Shown here piece after piece: positions 1 through 7,022 of a stretch of DNA of 55,647 bases (positions are counted from its first letter, which is position 1; the number at the start of each line of letters is the position of its first letter). Position numbers and translations under genes: made by a program. The DNA lies in NCBI GenBank assembly GCA_009784975.1, contig WQXG01000011.1, positions 1-55,647 of the forward strand, in the 5' to 3' direction. The notes below the pieces were generated by a model. It did no database searches and was not told the DNA's origin. It was given only the letters and a program-made list of their open reading frames with translations. The stretch comes from Treponema sp. Its GTDB lineage: Bacteria > Spirochaetota > Spirochaetia > Treponematales > Breznakiellaceae.

Positions 1-1077
1 GAAGCACGTGATAAAGCCTATACTGCTGTTAATTTTTCTATGGTAATAGCGTATTGGCTTATTGGTAAACGAATTGTTGAAGAAATACAACAAGGCGGAA
101 AAAGAGCGAATTACGGGGATCAAATAATAAAAAATGTATCAAAAGCCTTAACTGCCGAATTTGGACGTGGTTATTCAGAAAGAAGCGTTTGGCAATACCG
201 CCAATTTTATCAAATTTTCCCCAAACTTCCAATTATGCGATCAATGATCGCTGAATCTGTAAAATCTGATAAAACTACAAAAATAGCCAAATCAAAAACG
301 AATTCTGCGATCAGCGATCGCAGAATTCAAAAAAATGATTTTTTATTTATACTTCACTGGACACATATCCAACGAATAATGCGGGTTGCTAACCCCGAAG
401 CAAGAACTTGGTATTTACGGGAAGCCGCCGAACAATCATGGGATGTACGCACCCTCGATCGTAATATCAGCACTCAATATTATGAACGTTTGCTTATGTC
501 TCAAGTAAAAAAGCCTGTTGTTAAAGAAATGCAGTCAAAGACTAAAAAATATCAAAAAGAAAAACTGGAATTTATTAAGAACCCGTCAGTTTTGGAATTT
601 CTTGGGTTGCCTGCAAATACAGGGTATAGTGAGGCAGTTCTGGAAAAAGCAATTATAAATCACTTGCAGCATTTTATCCTTGAATTGGGAAAGGGCTTTG
701 CATTTGTTGAACGCCAACAATTAATTCGTACAGAAGCAAGCGATTATTATATCGATTTGGTTTTTTATAATTATATCCTAAAATGTTTTATACTTATTGA
801 TTTAAAAACCAACCGTATCACGCATCAAGATGTAGGACAGATGGATATGTATGTTCGAATGTATGACGAACTGAAACGTAATGAAGGAGATAATCCCACT
901 ATTGGTATTTTGCTTTGCTCTGAAACCGATAAAGATATTGCCCGTTATTCAATGTTAAAAGGTAATGAGCATTTATTTGCAACAAAGTACAAGCTTTATC
1001 TTCCGACAGAAGAAGAGCTTCGCATAGAAATAGAGAGAGAAAAAGAACTTATCCGGCTGCAATTGGAAGATGGTTAA
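1..1077 (+). CDS. DUF1016/YhcG-type PDDEXK nuclease family protein, 5' truncated by window edge
   Basis: The reading frame is open from base 1, and the residues before the first Met (EARDKAYTAVNFS) continue the family's N-terminal helix, so the Met at base 40 is internal and the true start lies outside the window. The N-terminal half resembles the DUF1016 N-terminal domain (AYWLIGKRIVEE, YGDQIIKNVSKAL, SERSVWQYRQFY). The C-terminal half has a PDDEXK-like core: an Asp in YYIDLVFYN followed by FILIDLKTN, with Asp-x-Lys in the catalytic position, and GQMDMYVRMYD after it. Such proteins are often found near restriction or toxin genes, but the cellular role is not settled. The variable linker around codons 100-110 carries a perfect inverted repeat. 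No SD or promoter is visible because the 5' end is missing. Family assignment is by motif recognition only. Confidence 0.85.
   Translation, partial: EARDKAYTAVNFSMVIAYWLIGKRIVEEIQQGGKRANYGDQIIKNVSKALTAEFGRGYSERSVWQYRQFYQIFPKLPIMRSMIAESVKSDKTTKIAKSKTNSAISDRRIQKNDFLFILHWTHIQRIMRVANPEARTWYLREAAEQSWDVRTLDRNISTQYYERLLMSQVKKPVVKEMQSKTKKYQKEKLEFIKNPSVLEFLGLPANTGYSEAVLEKAIINHLQHFILELGKGFAFVERQQLIRTEASDYYIDLVFYNYILKCFILIDLKTNRITHQDVGQMDMYVRMYDELKRNEGDNPTIGILLCSETDKDIARYSMLKGNEHLFATKYKLYLPTEEELRIEIEREKELIRLQLEDG
300..328. repeat. Perfect inverted repeat, 13-3-13, inside the YhcG-type gene
   Basis: The left arm GAATTCTGCGATC and the right arm GATCGCAGAATTC are exact reverse complements separated by AGC. 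It lies in the poorly conserved linker between the two domains of the host protein and keeps the frame. A shorter related inverted repeat (GCGATC-AAT-GATCGC) is at 237-251. The architecture matches the inverted repeats at 38601-38627 and 47641-47669. Confidence 0.9.
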
Positions 1078-1172
1078 CCCTACTCTTCAAGCGTATTTCC
1101 CAAATAATAGAATGATCCTAATTGCACGAAACTTGCACCAATTGCACATTCCTCCGTATGTTAATCCACCCC

Positions 1173-1201
1173 TTGACATCCCCCCGCAAACATAATACCC
1201 T
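1173..1201 (+). promoter_or_regulatory. Sigma70-like promoter of the B12 uptake operon
   Basis: A consensus -35 TTGACA (1173-1178) is followed after 17 bp by TACCCT (1196-1201), which keeps the key T, A and T of the -10 box. It sits immediately upstream of the cobalamin riboswitch, where the operon promoter is expected. The -10 is weak, and other registers such as CATAAT or TATAAG give poorer spacing. Confidence 0.55.
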
Positions 1202-1212
1202 ATAAGCGTATA

Positions 1213-1404
1213 CTTCAAAGGAAGTGGGGTGCCGGGCTTTGGCTGTTTGCAGCCGGCTTGAAATCCCCCGCTAGCCCGTAACTGTAATTGGGAAGATTCT
1301 GCCAGAAACTTTGGTCACTGGGAAACCGGGAAGACCGGCGGAAGAACAGCCCGTAAGCCAGGAAACTTTGGTATACGCGCTTTTGTACAAAAGCGCACAT
1401 TTTT
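1213..1404 (+). promoter_or_regulatory. Cobalamin (vitamin B12) riboswitch
   Basis: The segment shows the landmarks of the cobalamin aptamer in order: GGAAGTGGGGTG, then TTGAAATCCCCCGC, then GTAACTGTAATTGGGAAGA, then CACTGGGAAACCGGGAAGAC, and finally a B12-box-like AAGCCAGGAAAC (about 1355-1366). A strong terminator hairpin follows directly, so the likely logic is B12 binding leading to transcription termination. Downstream genes are a TonB-dependent receptor and a BtuFCD-type ABC transporter, exactly the genes this riboswitch class controls. Boundaries are approximate. A minus-strand open frame over the same bases (1215-1400) is judged spurious. Confidence 0.85.
1377..1404 (+). terminator. 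Rho-independent terminator / expression platform of the riboswitch
   Basis: GCGCTTTT and AAAAGCGC form a perfect 8-bp stem around the loop GTAC (1377-1396), followed by ACA and five T. It lies just after the B12 box, which is the normal place for the expression platform. Confidence 0.8.
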
Positions 1405-1567
1405 AGTTAAATTTTATTTGGTAGCTAGATATTATTTAGCAGCTAAATGTAATTTAGCAGGCTTCGAGGAAAAGAGCCAATGAAAAGCCGCCCGTCTGTT
1501 ACGAATTTCCTGTTATTTACGTAAACTGGTCTTTTCGCCTGTCCTTTTTCCCGAATAGGGAGTGTTT

Positions 1568-2110
1568 ATGAAGTTAAAAGAAAGAATTCGAACTACATCT
1601 CTGCGTTCTCAGCGTCTCTGTGTCTCAGCAAAAGTTTCTTTGCAAATTTTATTGTTAGCTGCAATTGTTTTGTTAGCAGGCTGCGAAAATGGCGGAGAAG
1701 ATGGAGATTTTGTGCTGGAAGGTGTTTGGATTGGAACGGGGGATTATTACATCATTACTGCCGGTTCTGTCTTTCATATCATGGAAGGCGGAGAGTGGGA
1801 TGGTTTTCCTTTTCCCGATATGGTGCTTATAGGCGATATCAAAGAAATTATTGAATTTTCAGATAACGCAGGAGTATTGATAATTAAAATTACTTATGCT
1901 GCTCCTGATTTTACAGATTATAATGTTGGTAAATATACCGGTATTTATTACAGGGACGGCAGTTATTCATCAATCAGAATGGGAAATGCCTATTTGCTGG
2001 AAGATCCGTATTTTCCAATAGAAAAAGATTCGATAGAAGATGCCAGATTGAGTTTTACCGCAGGTAATGCGCAAACGCATATTGGTGTGTGGGGTTTATA
2101 TACAAAATGA
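1568..2110 (+). CDS. Small lipoprotein, first gene of the B12 uptake operon, function unknown
   Basis: This 180-aa protein starts at ATG 1568, six bases after GGGAG; the GTG at 1562 is part of that SD and is not the start. A basic N-terminus and hydrophobic stretch end in a lipobox LLAGC at about residues 34-38, so an envelope lipoprotein is predicted. The mature part is short, acidic and beta-rich looking (VWIGTGDYYIITAGS, YTGIYYRDGSYSSIRMG), with no family I recognise. Its stop overlaps the receptor start as ATGA, so the two are translationally coupled, which argues for a role with the receptor such as an outer-membrane partner. Codons for residues 10-21 (1596-1629) derive from a degenerate copy of the dispersed repeat seen at 6113 and 27655, on the opposite strand. 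Confidence 0.75.
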   Translation: MKLKERIRTTSLRSQRLCVSAKVSLQILLLAAIVLLAGCENGGEDGDFVLEGVWIGTGDYYIITAGSVFHIMEGGEWDGFPFPDMVLIGDIKEIIEFSDNAGVLIIKITYAAPDFTDYNVGKYTGIYYRDGSYSSIRMGNAYLLEDPYFPIEKDSIEDARLSFTAGNAQTHIGVWGLYTK

Positions 2111-4059
2111 TTTATTTGCTGCTGTTCCTGCTGCTTCCTTTCTCTTTATTCGCACAGGATTTGGACGATGAATATTTTTTTGCAGAGAGCGGCGGAATCA
2201 CGATTGTAGGAACAGTGCAAACCAGTCAGCAGATGGGCGTTGTTGAAAAAGAGCAGATAGAACGCAGCAGTGCCGGTGATCTTGCAAACCTTTTGCAGGA
2301 GACGCTTGGGCTTAATATTGTCCGTTACGGCGCTTACGGGAATCAGGCGGGAATTAATTTGCGCGGGTTTGATTCAAAACGGGTTGCATTTTTGATAGAC
2401 GGGATACCGGCGAATTCTTCAATTGACGGAAAATTTGATATTAACCTGATTGATCTTAATTTAATCGAACGTATCGAGGTTATTTACGGCGGATCTGATT
2501 CTAAATACAATGTTTCCGGCGCGTTCGGAGGTATTATTAATATTATCACCGTCAGGCGGCAGGAGAAGGGATTTAAAATATCAGCTTCTGTTTCCAATAC
2601 TTCGGTTATGCCTGCTTCATACCGGAATCGAAGCGGCGAAATGCAAAATCCTCACTGGGAGGATCTTTTTGATACGCAGAATTTTTCGCTTTCCGCAGTT
2701 TATGGCGGCAGGAATTTTTCGTTTACAGCGGGCATATTTGCAAACCGCGCGGAAAATCATTTTGTTTTTATTGACTATGCAAACAATCAGCGCCGTAAAG
2801 ATAACAATGAAATTTGGGATACCGGCGCTTCTGTAACTTTTGTTTGGGAATTAAATGAACTTACAAAACTTATTTCTTCTTCTAAAATTTATTACAGTGA
2901 CAGAAATATTCCTGTTTCAGGATTTTCTGCCAATTTTGGCAGCCAAAAAGATTTTTCTGTCAGTGAAAATCTAATGCTTGATGTTCCGCGCGCTTTCCAC
3001 GATAAACTTGCAACGGAGGCTTCTTTTGGCTTTTTGTTTCATCGGCTAAATTATGCTTCGCCTTCCGGTTTGGCATCTGTTCATGATCAATTAAAGCTGA
3101 CTGTTGTAAACCGCTGGAGCTGGTTTGCAGGAAGCACTGTTACTTTCAGATACGGGATTGATTACCGTTTCACCAGCCTTGATTCTACGGAAATCGGTAT
3201 CCGTGAAAGGCACGACGGCGGTATTTATTTAACAGCAGAGATTATGCCGCTTAAACAATTGCAAATTATTCCCTCTGCAAAAGCGGTTTTTTCAAGCGGC
3301 GCAGGAGGGTATGCGGTAATACCTAAGCTTGGTTTTCTATGGAAAGCAACCGGTAATTTTGCAATAAAGAACAATTTTTTCCGCAGTTTTAAATTTCCCG
3401 ATTTTGAGGAACTTTACTGGAATAGCGGAGGTATAAATACCGGCGGAGGCTTCGGTAATCCGGATTTAGCTCCTGAAGACGGGTGGGGCGCCGATTTGGG
3501 AGTAGAATGGCGCATAACGGAAAATCTGCAAATGGAAAATACGCTTTTTGCGCAGTGGCTGCTTAATTCGATACATTGGTTTTCAAACAGCGGGGTATGG
3601 CGGCCTGAAAATGCGGGAGAAGCGGTTTTTTTCGGAATAGACAGTAAAGTTAATTTAACTATTCCTGTTTCTACCGGTTTTATAAATAAAATAACAGTTT
3701 CGCTTTCTTATCAATATTTACTTAGCTATCTTTTATGTTACGGATACACCTTCGCTTCCAATAAACGCATTCCATACAATCCGGAACATACAATAAATGG
3801 CTCTCTGGAAATATTCTGGAAAACCGGTTCGCTATCAATCAGCGCCCGCTATGAAAGTCTTCGCTACCACGACACCGCAAACATAACAGCATTAAAACCA
3901 CTTTTTTTGCTTAACGCAGGTGTTAATCAAAACATTGGAAAAAACATAACAATTTTCGGCTCTCTGCGCAATATTCTTAATACTTCATACGAATCATTTT
4001 ATGATTACCCTATGCCAGGGATTACATTATCTTTAGGCATGAGATTGGAGTTAAAATGA
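2107..4059 (+). CDS. btuB: BtuB-like TonB-dependent outer-membrane receptor
   Basis: This 650-aa protein starts at ATG 2107 (ATGA overlap with the preceding stop); an upstream GTG at 2089 would only add residues before a clear signal peptide ending PFSLFAQ. A TonB-box-like segment near GGITIVGTVQTS is followed by a plug domain (LANLLQETLGLNIVRYG, INLRGFDSKRVAFLIDGIP, IERIEVIYGG, FGGIINIIT). The remainder is a beta-barrel with the typical NPDLAPEDGWGADLGVEW block. The C-terminus is LSLGMRLELK, without the usual terminal aromatic residue. Position behind a cobalamin riboswitch and before btuFCD points to cobalamin or corrinoid import. Substrate is inferred from context, because the plug alone does not define it. 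Confidence 0.9.
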   Translation: MIYLLLFLLLPFSLFAQDLDDEYFFAESGGITIVGTVQTSQQMGVVEKEQIERSSAGDLANLLQETLGLNIVRYGAYGNQAGINLRGFDSKRVAFLIDGIPANSSIDGKFDINLIDLNLIERIEVIYGGSDSKYNVSGAFGGIINIITVRRQEKGFKISASVSNTSVMPASYRNRSGEMQNPHWEDLFDTQNFSLSAVYGGRNFSFTAGIFANRAENHFVFIDYANNQRRKDNNEIWDTGASVTFVWELNELTKLISSSKIYYSDRNIPVSGFSANFGSQKDFSVSENLMLDVPRAFHDKLATEASFGFLFHRLNYASPSGLASVHDQLKLTVVNRWSWFAGSTVTFRYGIDYRFTSLDSTEIGIRERHDGGIYLTAEIMPLKQLQIIPSAKAVFSSGAGGYAVIPKLGFLWKATGNFAIKNNFFRSFKFPDFEELYWNSGGINTGGGFGNPDLAPEDGWGADLGVEWRITENLQMENTLFAQWLLNSIHWFSNSGVWRPENAGEAVFFGIDSKVNLTIPVSTGFINKITVSLSYQYLLSYLLCYGYTFASNKRIPYNPEHTINGSLEIFWKTGSLSISARYESLRYHDTANITALKPLFLLNAGVNQNIGKNITIFGSLRNILNTSYESFYDYPMPGITLSLGMRLELK

Positions 4060-5099
4060 AAGAAACTAGCAGAATCAGAAATATATGCCTCAATGATGTT
4101 CTTGAGGGGTGGCAGAGAAAAAAGTGCCGCCTCCGCGCGGTGCTTTTTTCTCTGACAGGACCCCAAGAAAAATTTTTAAGGCATATATTTCTGAGTTTGC
4201 TCATAATATTCATTACAATTGCAAACCAAAGTTGTAGCCAAAGTAAAGATAAGGAAATAGTTGATAGAACTGGAAGGGCGGTTGTTATAAAACATCCTAT
4301 AAATCGGATTGTATCGACCGCGCCTTCCAATACGGAAATTATTGTTGATCTTGGGCGGGCAGATCTGCTTGTTGCTGTGGATCGTCATTCGGCGAATGTT
4401 GATGGGGTGCCTGCCGGGTTGCCGCTTTTGGATTTTTTCTATCCTGATGCGGAAGTGATTGTTAATCTTAAACCGGACATTATTATTGCAAGCGGGCATA
4501 ATGCCACTGGCAGCGGAGAAGACCCATTCCGGCTGTTACGCGAAATGGGAATCCCTGTAGTTTATATTTCCATGAGCAAAAGTATCGAAGATATTTACAT
4601 GGATATTGCATTTATTGCGCAGTTGCTGCAGGCGCAGGAAGAAGGAGAAGCGCTTGTTGATTTTATAAAGAACCAGGTGCTGCAAATTCAAAATATGGAA
4701 ATTAAGAATAAAAGGGGGCACCCCAGGACGGTTTACTTTGAAATTTCTGCCGCCCCGCTGATGATGACTTTTGGAAAAGACAGTTTTATCAATGATATGA
4801 TCTCCGTAATTGGCGCGTTAAATATTTTTGAAAACGAAAACTGGCTTGTTACGCCGGGCGCAGAAGCGGTTATATACCGTAACCCGGATGTAATTCTTAC
4901 AAGCGTAGATTATATTGATGACCCGGTTGGTGAAATAAAAAAAAGACCCGGCTTTAATCATATCAATGCGGTTATTAATGATCGTGTTTATCAGATTGAT
5001 AATGATTCTTCATCAAGAACATCTGCAAGAATAGTTTTGGCTTTGCGGCAGATGTCTCAGGCTGTGTATCCGGAGCTGTGGGGGACTCTCCATGAATAA
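4056..5099 (+). CDS. btuF: BtuF-like cobalamin-binding periplasmic (lipo)protein with element-derived N-terminus
   Basis: This 347-aa protein has the periplasmic binding fold of class III (BtuF/FepB-like) proteins: DRTGRAVVIKHPINRIVSTAP, then EIIVDLGRADLLVAVD, VNLKPDIIIASG and a C-terminal KRPGFNHINAVINDRVYQID. It delivers corrinoid to BtuCD. ATG 4056 is supported by GGAG five bases upstream and by ATGA overlap with btuB. The signal segment (LSLLIIFITIANQSC) starts only near residue 45, because residues 5-48 are encoded by a 134-bp palindromic element; the lipobox is weak. Either the long n-region is tolerated or export is impaired. It overlaps btuC by 8 bp. Confidence 0.88.
   Translation: MKETSRIRNICLNDVLEGWQRKKCRLRAVLFSLTGPQEKFLRHIFLSLLIIFITIANQSCSQSKDKEIVDRTGRAVVIKHPINRIVSTAPSNTEIIVDLGRADLLVAVDRHSANVDGVPAGLPLLDFFYPDAEVIVNLKPDIIIASGHNATGSGEDPFRLLREMGIPVVYISMSKSIEDIYMDIAFIAQLLQAQEEGEALVDFIKNQVLQIQNMEIKNKRGHPRTVYFEISAAPLMMTFGKDSFINDMISVIGALNIFENENWLVTPGAEAVIYRNPDVILTSVDYIDDPVGEIKKRPGFNHINAVINDRVYQIDNDSSSRTSARIVLALRQMSQAVYPELWGTLHE
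4068..4201. repeat. 134-bp imperfect palindromic element inserted in the 5' end of btuF
   Basis: The left end AGCAGAATCAGAAATATATG is nearly the reverse complement of the right end, which reads CATATATTTCTGAGTTTGCT. Pairing continues inward (TTCTTGAGGGGT with ACCCCAAGAA) to the centre, where GAGAAAAAAGTGCCGC faces GCGGTGCTTTTTTCTC. The whole segment can fold into one long hairpin. It is open in the btuF frame and adds about 44 residues. No obvious target duplication is visible. It behaves like a non-autonomous palindromic element (MITE-like), which is inference. Confidence 0.8.
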
Positions 5100-6225
5100 G
5101 AAAAAAATAATTATTGGTTTTGTTATCTCGTTAATTTTAATTGTTGCAGCGGCATCTTTGGGAAGTACCGGCATTGGTTTTTTTGATACTGTGCAGATAA
5201 TTCTGCATAAAATTTTCCGTCTGCCGCTTTCTGCGGATATTGATCCAAGCGCTGTTTCGATTGTTTGGCTTTTACGGCTGCCTCGCGTGCTGCTTGCTTT
5301 TCTTGTTGGCGGCAGCCTGGCGATAAGCGGCGCTGTTTGTCAGTCTGTTTTGCGCAATCCGCTTGCCTCTCCGTATATTCTCGGCGTTTCATCGGGCGCT
5401 TCTCTTGGCGCCGGAATTATCATTATAAGCGGTATTGCGATTCCTCTGCTTGGCGGTTTTTCACTTCCGTTAACAGGTTTTGTTTTCGGGCTTGCAGCCG
5501 TGTTTTTGGTTGTTTCATTTTCTTCCCGCATTGACAATTCAGTGTCGAATAACACGATTATTTTGTGCGGAATGGTGCTTTCGCTCTTTTTAAATGCGCT
5601 GCTTACAGCATTAAGCGCGGTCTTTTCCGATGATTTAAGGCGTATTGTTCTTTGGCAAATGGGAAGTTTTGCCATGCGCGGCTGGTTGTATGCAGGGCTG
5701 CTTTTGCCGTTTTTATTGATTGGAGTTTTGGGAATTCTGCTTCATTCAAAGGAAATGGATATTTTAAGCTTTGGAGACGATTCGGCAAAATCTGCGGGAG
5801 TGGAAGCAGGTTCGCTTCGTAAAAAACTTCTTGCTCTGTGCGCCGTGCTCACGGGTGCATCGGTTGCTCTCAGCGGCGTTATCGGTTTTGTTGACTTAAT
5901 TGCACCTCACGCAGCGCGCAGAATTATCGGGTCACGCCACAGGCAGCTGATACCCATGTCTTTTCTTCTTGGCGGCTCGTTAATGGTGTGCGCAGACCTT
6001 GCTGCCAGAACGATTATCTCGCCGTCGGAATTGCCGGTGGGCGCAATTACTGCGTTGATTGGGGCGCCGTTTTTTGCTTGGGTTTATTTCCGCAGGAAGA
6101 GGTTGGGAAAGACTCTCGCGGAGGCGCAGGGGCGCAGAGGACGCGGAGGGGAAGAGGGGGAGAAGAGGGAAGAGAAGAGGGGGAGAAGAGGGAAGAGGGG
6201 AGAAGAAAGGGGGGTGGGGTGTTAG
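5092..6225 (+). CDS. btuC: BtuC-like cobalamin ABC transporter permease (FecCD family)
   Basis: This 377-aa inner-membrane permease of the FecCD/BtuC family has about ten predicted membrane segments and the family signatures LRLPRVLLAFLVGGSLAISG, NPLASPYILGVSSGASLGA, GFVDLIAPHAARRIIGSRHR and PVGAITALIGAPFFAWVYFR. It pairs with BtuD to move corrinoid across the inner membrane. ATG 5092 lies inside the btuF end (8-bp overlap). A normal protein would end just after FFAWVYFRRKR. Here about 37 extra residues rich in Gly, Arg and Glu follow, encoded by the dispersed repeat and its purine-rich tail (6113-6218). The extension is cytoplasmic and probably dispensable. Confidence 0.93.
   Translation: MNKKKIIIGFVISLILIVAAASLGSTGIGFFDTVQIILHKIFRLPLSADIDPSAVSIVWLLRLPRVLLAFLVGGSLAISGAVCQSVLRNPLASPYILGVSSGASLGAGIIIISGIAIPLLGGFSLPLTGFVFGLAAVFLVVSFSSRIDNSVSNNTIILCGMVLSLFLNALLTALSAVFSDDLRRIVLWQMGSFAMRGWLYAGLLLPFLLIGVLGILLHSKEMDILSFGDDSAKSAGVEAGSLRKKLLALCAVLTGASVALSGVIGFVDLIAPHAARRIIGSRHRQLIPMSFLLGGSLMVCADLAARTIISPSELPVGAITALIGAPFFAWVYFRRKRLGKTLAEAQGRRGRGGEEGEKREEKRGRRGKRGEERGVGC
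6113..6218 (+). repeat. Dispersed GC-rich repeat (core 6113-6149) with purine-rich tail
   Basis: The core begins CTCTCGCGGAGGCGCAG and ends GCAGAGGACGCGGAGG. A copy with a single mismatch in 37 bases is found at 27655-27691, and a degenerate copy on the minus strand at 1596-1629. In both good copies the core is followed by a long AG-rich tract. Here the element forms the end of btuC and the ribosome-binding region of btuD (AAAGGGGGG just before the GTG at 6219). Confidence 0.85.
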
Positions 6226-6974
6226 AGGTTAGGGAATTGTTTGCGGGGTATGGGTGTACTGATGTTATCTGTAATATTAATTTTCAAATGGGGTTGGGGG
6301 AGAGTCTTTGTGTTTTGGGGGCTAATGGGTGCGGGAAGAGTACTTTGCTTAAGGCGGTGGCGCGGATTATTGATTTTCGCGGCAGTGTTTTGATCGGCGG
6401 CGCTGATGTTTCGCTGATGCCGCGCAGGGAGCTTGCGAAAAAAATTGCGATGCTGAGTCAAAGCTCATCTGTTTATTTTCCGTATTCTGTTTATGATACT
6501 GTTTCTATGGGGCGTTATGCTTATTCGCAGGGTGTATTAAAAAATCTTTCTGCGCAGGATAGGGAAGTTATCAAAGATATTTTAATTAAACTGGATATAT
6601 ATGATATTAAAGATCGCATGATCGATGAGCTTTCCGGCGGTACTTTGCAAAGAGTTTTTCTTGCAAGAACTCTTGCGCAAACTCCGGATCTGATCTTGCT
6701 TGATGAGCCTGCCAATCATCTGGATCTTAAACATCAGATTGAATTGCTTGGTTTTTTAAAAACGTGGATTAAGGAAAACGGGAAAATGCTTATCAGCGTA
6801 TTTCACGATCTTAATTTGGCGCGGCTTTTCGGTGATACGGCAATTGTTCTGAATAATGGGACAATCGCTGTTTGTGAAAAAATCGATACTGTTCTTAACA
6901 GCGATATTTTATGCGATGTTTACGGGATTGATATCCGCAGGTTTATGAAAGAATCGCTGGAGAAGTGGAAATAA
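6219..6974 (+). CDS. btuD: BtuD-like cobalamin ABC transporter ATPase
   Basis: This 251-aa ABC ATPase has Walker A GANGCGKST, signature LSGGTLQRVFLAR, Walker B LILLDEPANHLDL and the switch His in SVFHDLNLARL. It energises BtuC. GTG 6219 is chosen because a strong SD (AAAGGGGGG) lies just upstream, the length fits the family, and it overlaps the btuC stop by 7 bp. The frame runs further upstream to 5988, but only through out-of-frame btuC sequence and the purine-rich repeat. The SD itself is part of the repeat tail, so the insertion may have rebuilt the start of this gene. Confidence 0.92.
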   Translation: MLEVRELFAGYGCTDVICNINFQMGLGESLCVLGANGCGKSTLLKAVARIIDFRGSVLIGGADVSLMPRRELAKKIAMLSQSSSVYFPYSVYDTVSMGRYAYSQGVLKNLSAQDREVIKDILIKLDIYDIKDRMIDELSGGTLQRVFLARTLAQTPDLILLDEPANHLDLKHQIELLGFLKTWIKENGKMLISVFHDLNLARLFGDTAIVLNNGTIAVCEKIDTVLNSDILCDVYGIDIRRFMKESLEKWK

Positions 6975-7022
6975 GCTTGATAATAACGGGATGATTATGG
7001 CATACTTATGCAGGTGGTTCTT

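Noticed and set aside
300-328. HIP1-type cyanobacterial GCGATCGC repeat
   Set aside because: Only the core resembles it; other inverted repeats of the same size in the window have unrelated sequences, and the genes are not cyanobacterial.
1215-1400. Minus-strand ORF of 61 codons
   Set aside because: It is the complement of the cobalamin riboswitch and its terminator; no SD and no protein-like composition.
1434-1448. ATTTAGC-A-GCTAAAT inverted repeat after the riboswitch terminator
   Set aside because: AT-rich and short; could be part of the leader structure but has no independent support.
4022-4330. Minus-strand ORF over the btuF start
   Set aside because: It exists because the 134-bp element is palindromic and therefore open on both strands; it mirrors the BtuF N-terminus.
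5988-6218. Longer N-terminus for BtuD
   Set aside because: The extra 77 residues are out-of-frame btuC and repeat sequence; the GTG at 6219 has a strong SD and gives a normal ABC ATPase length.
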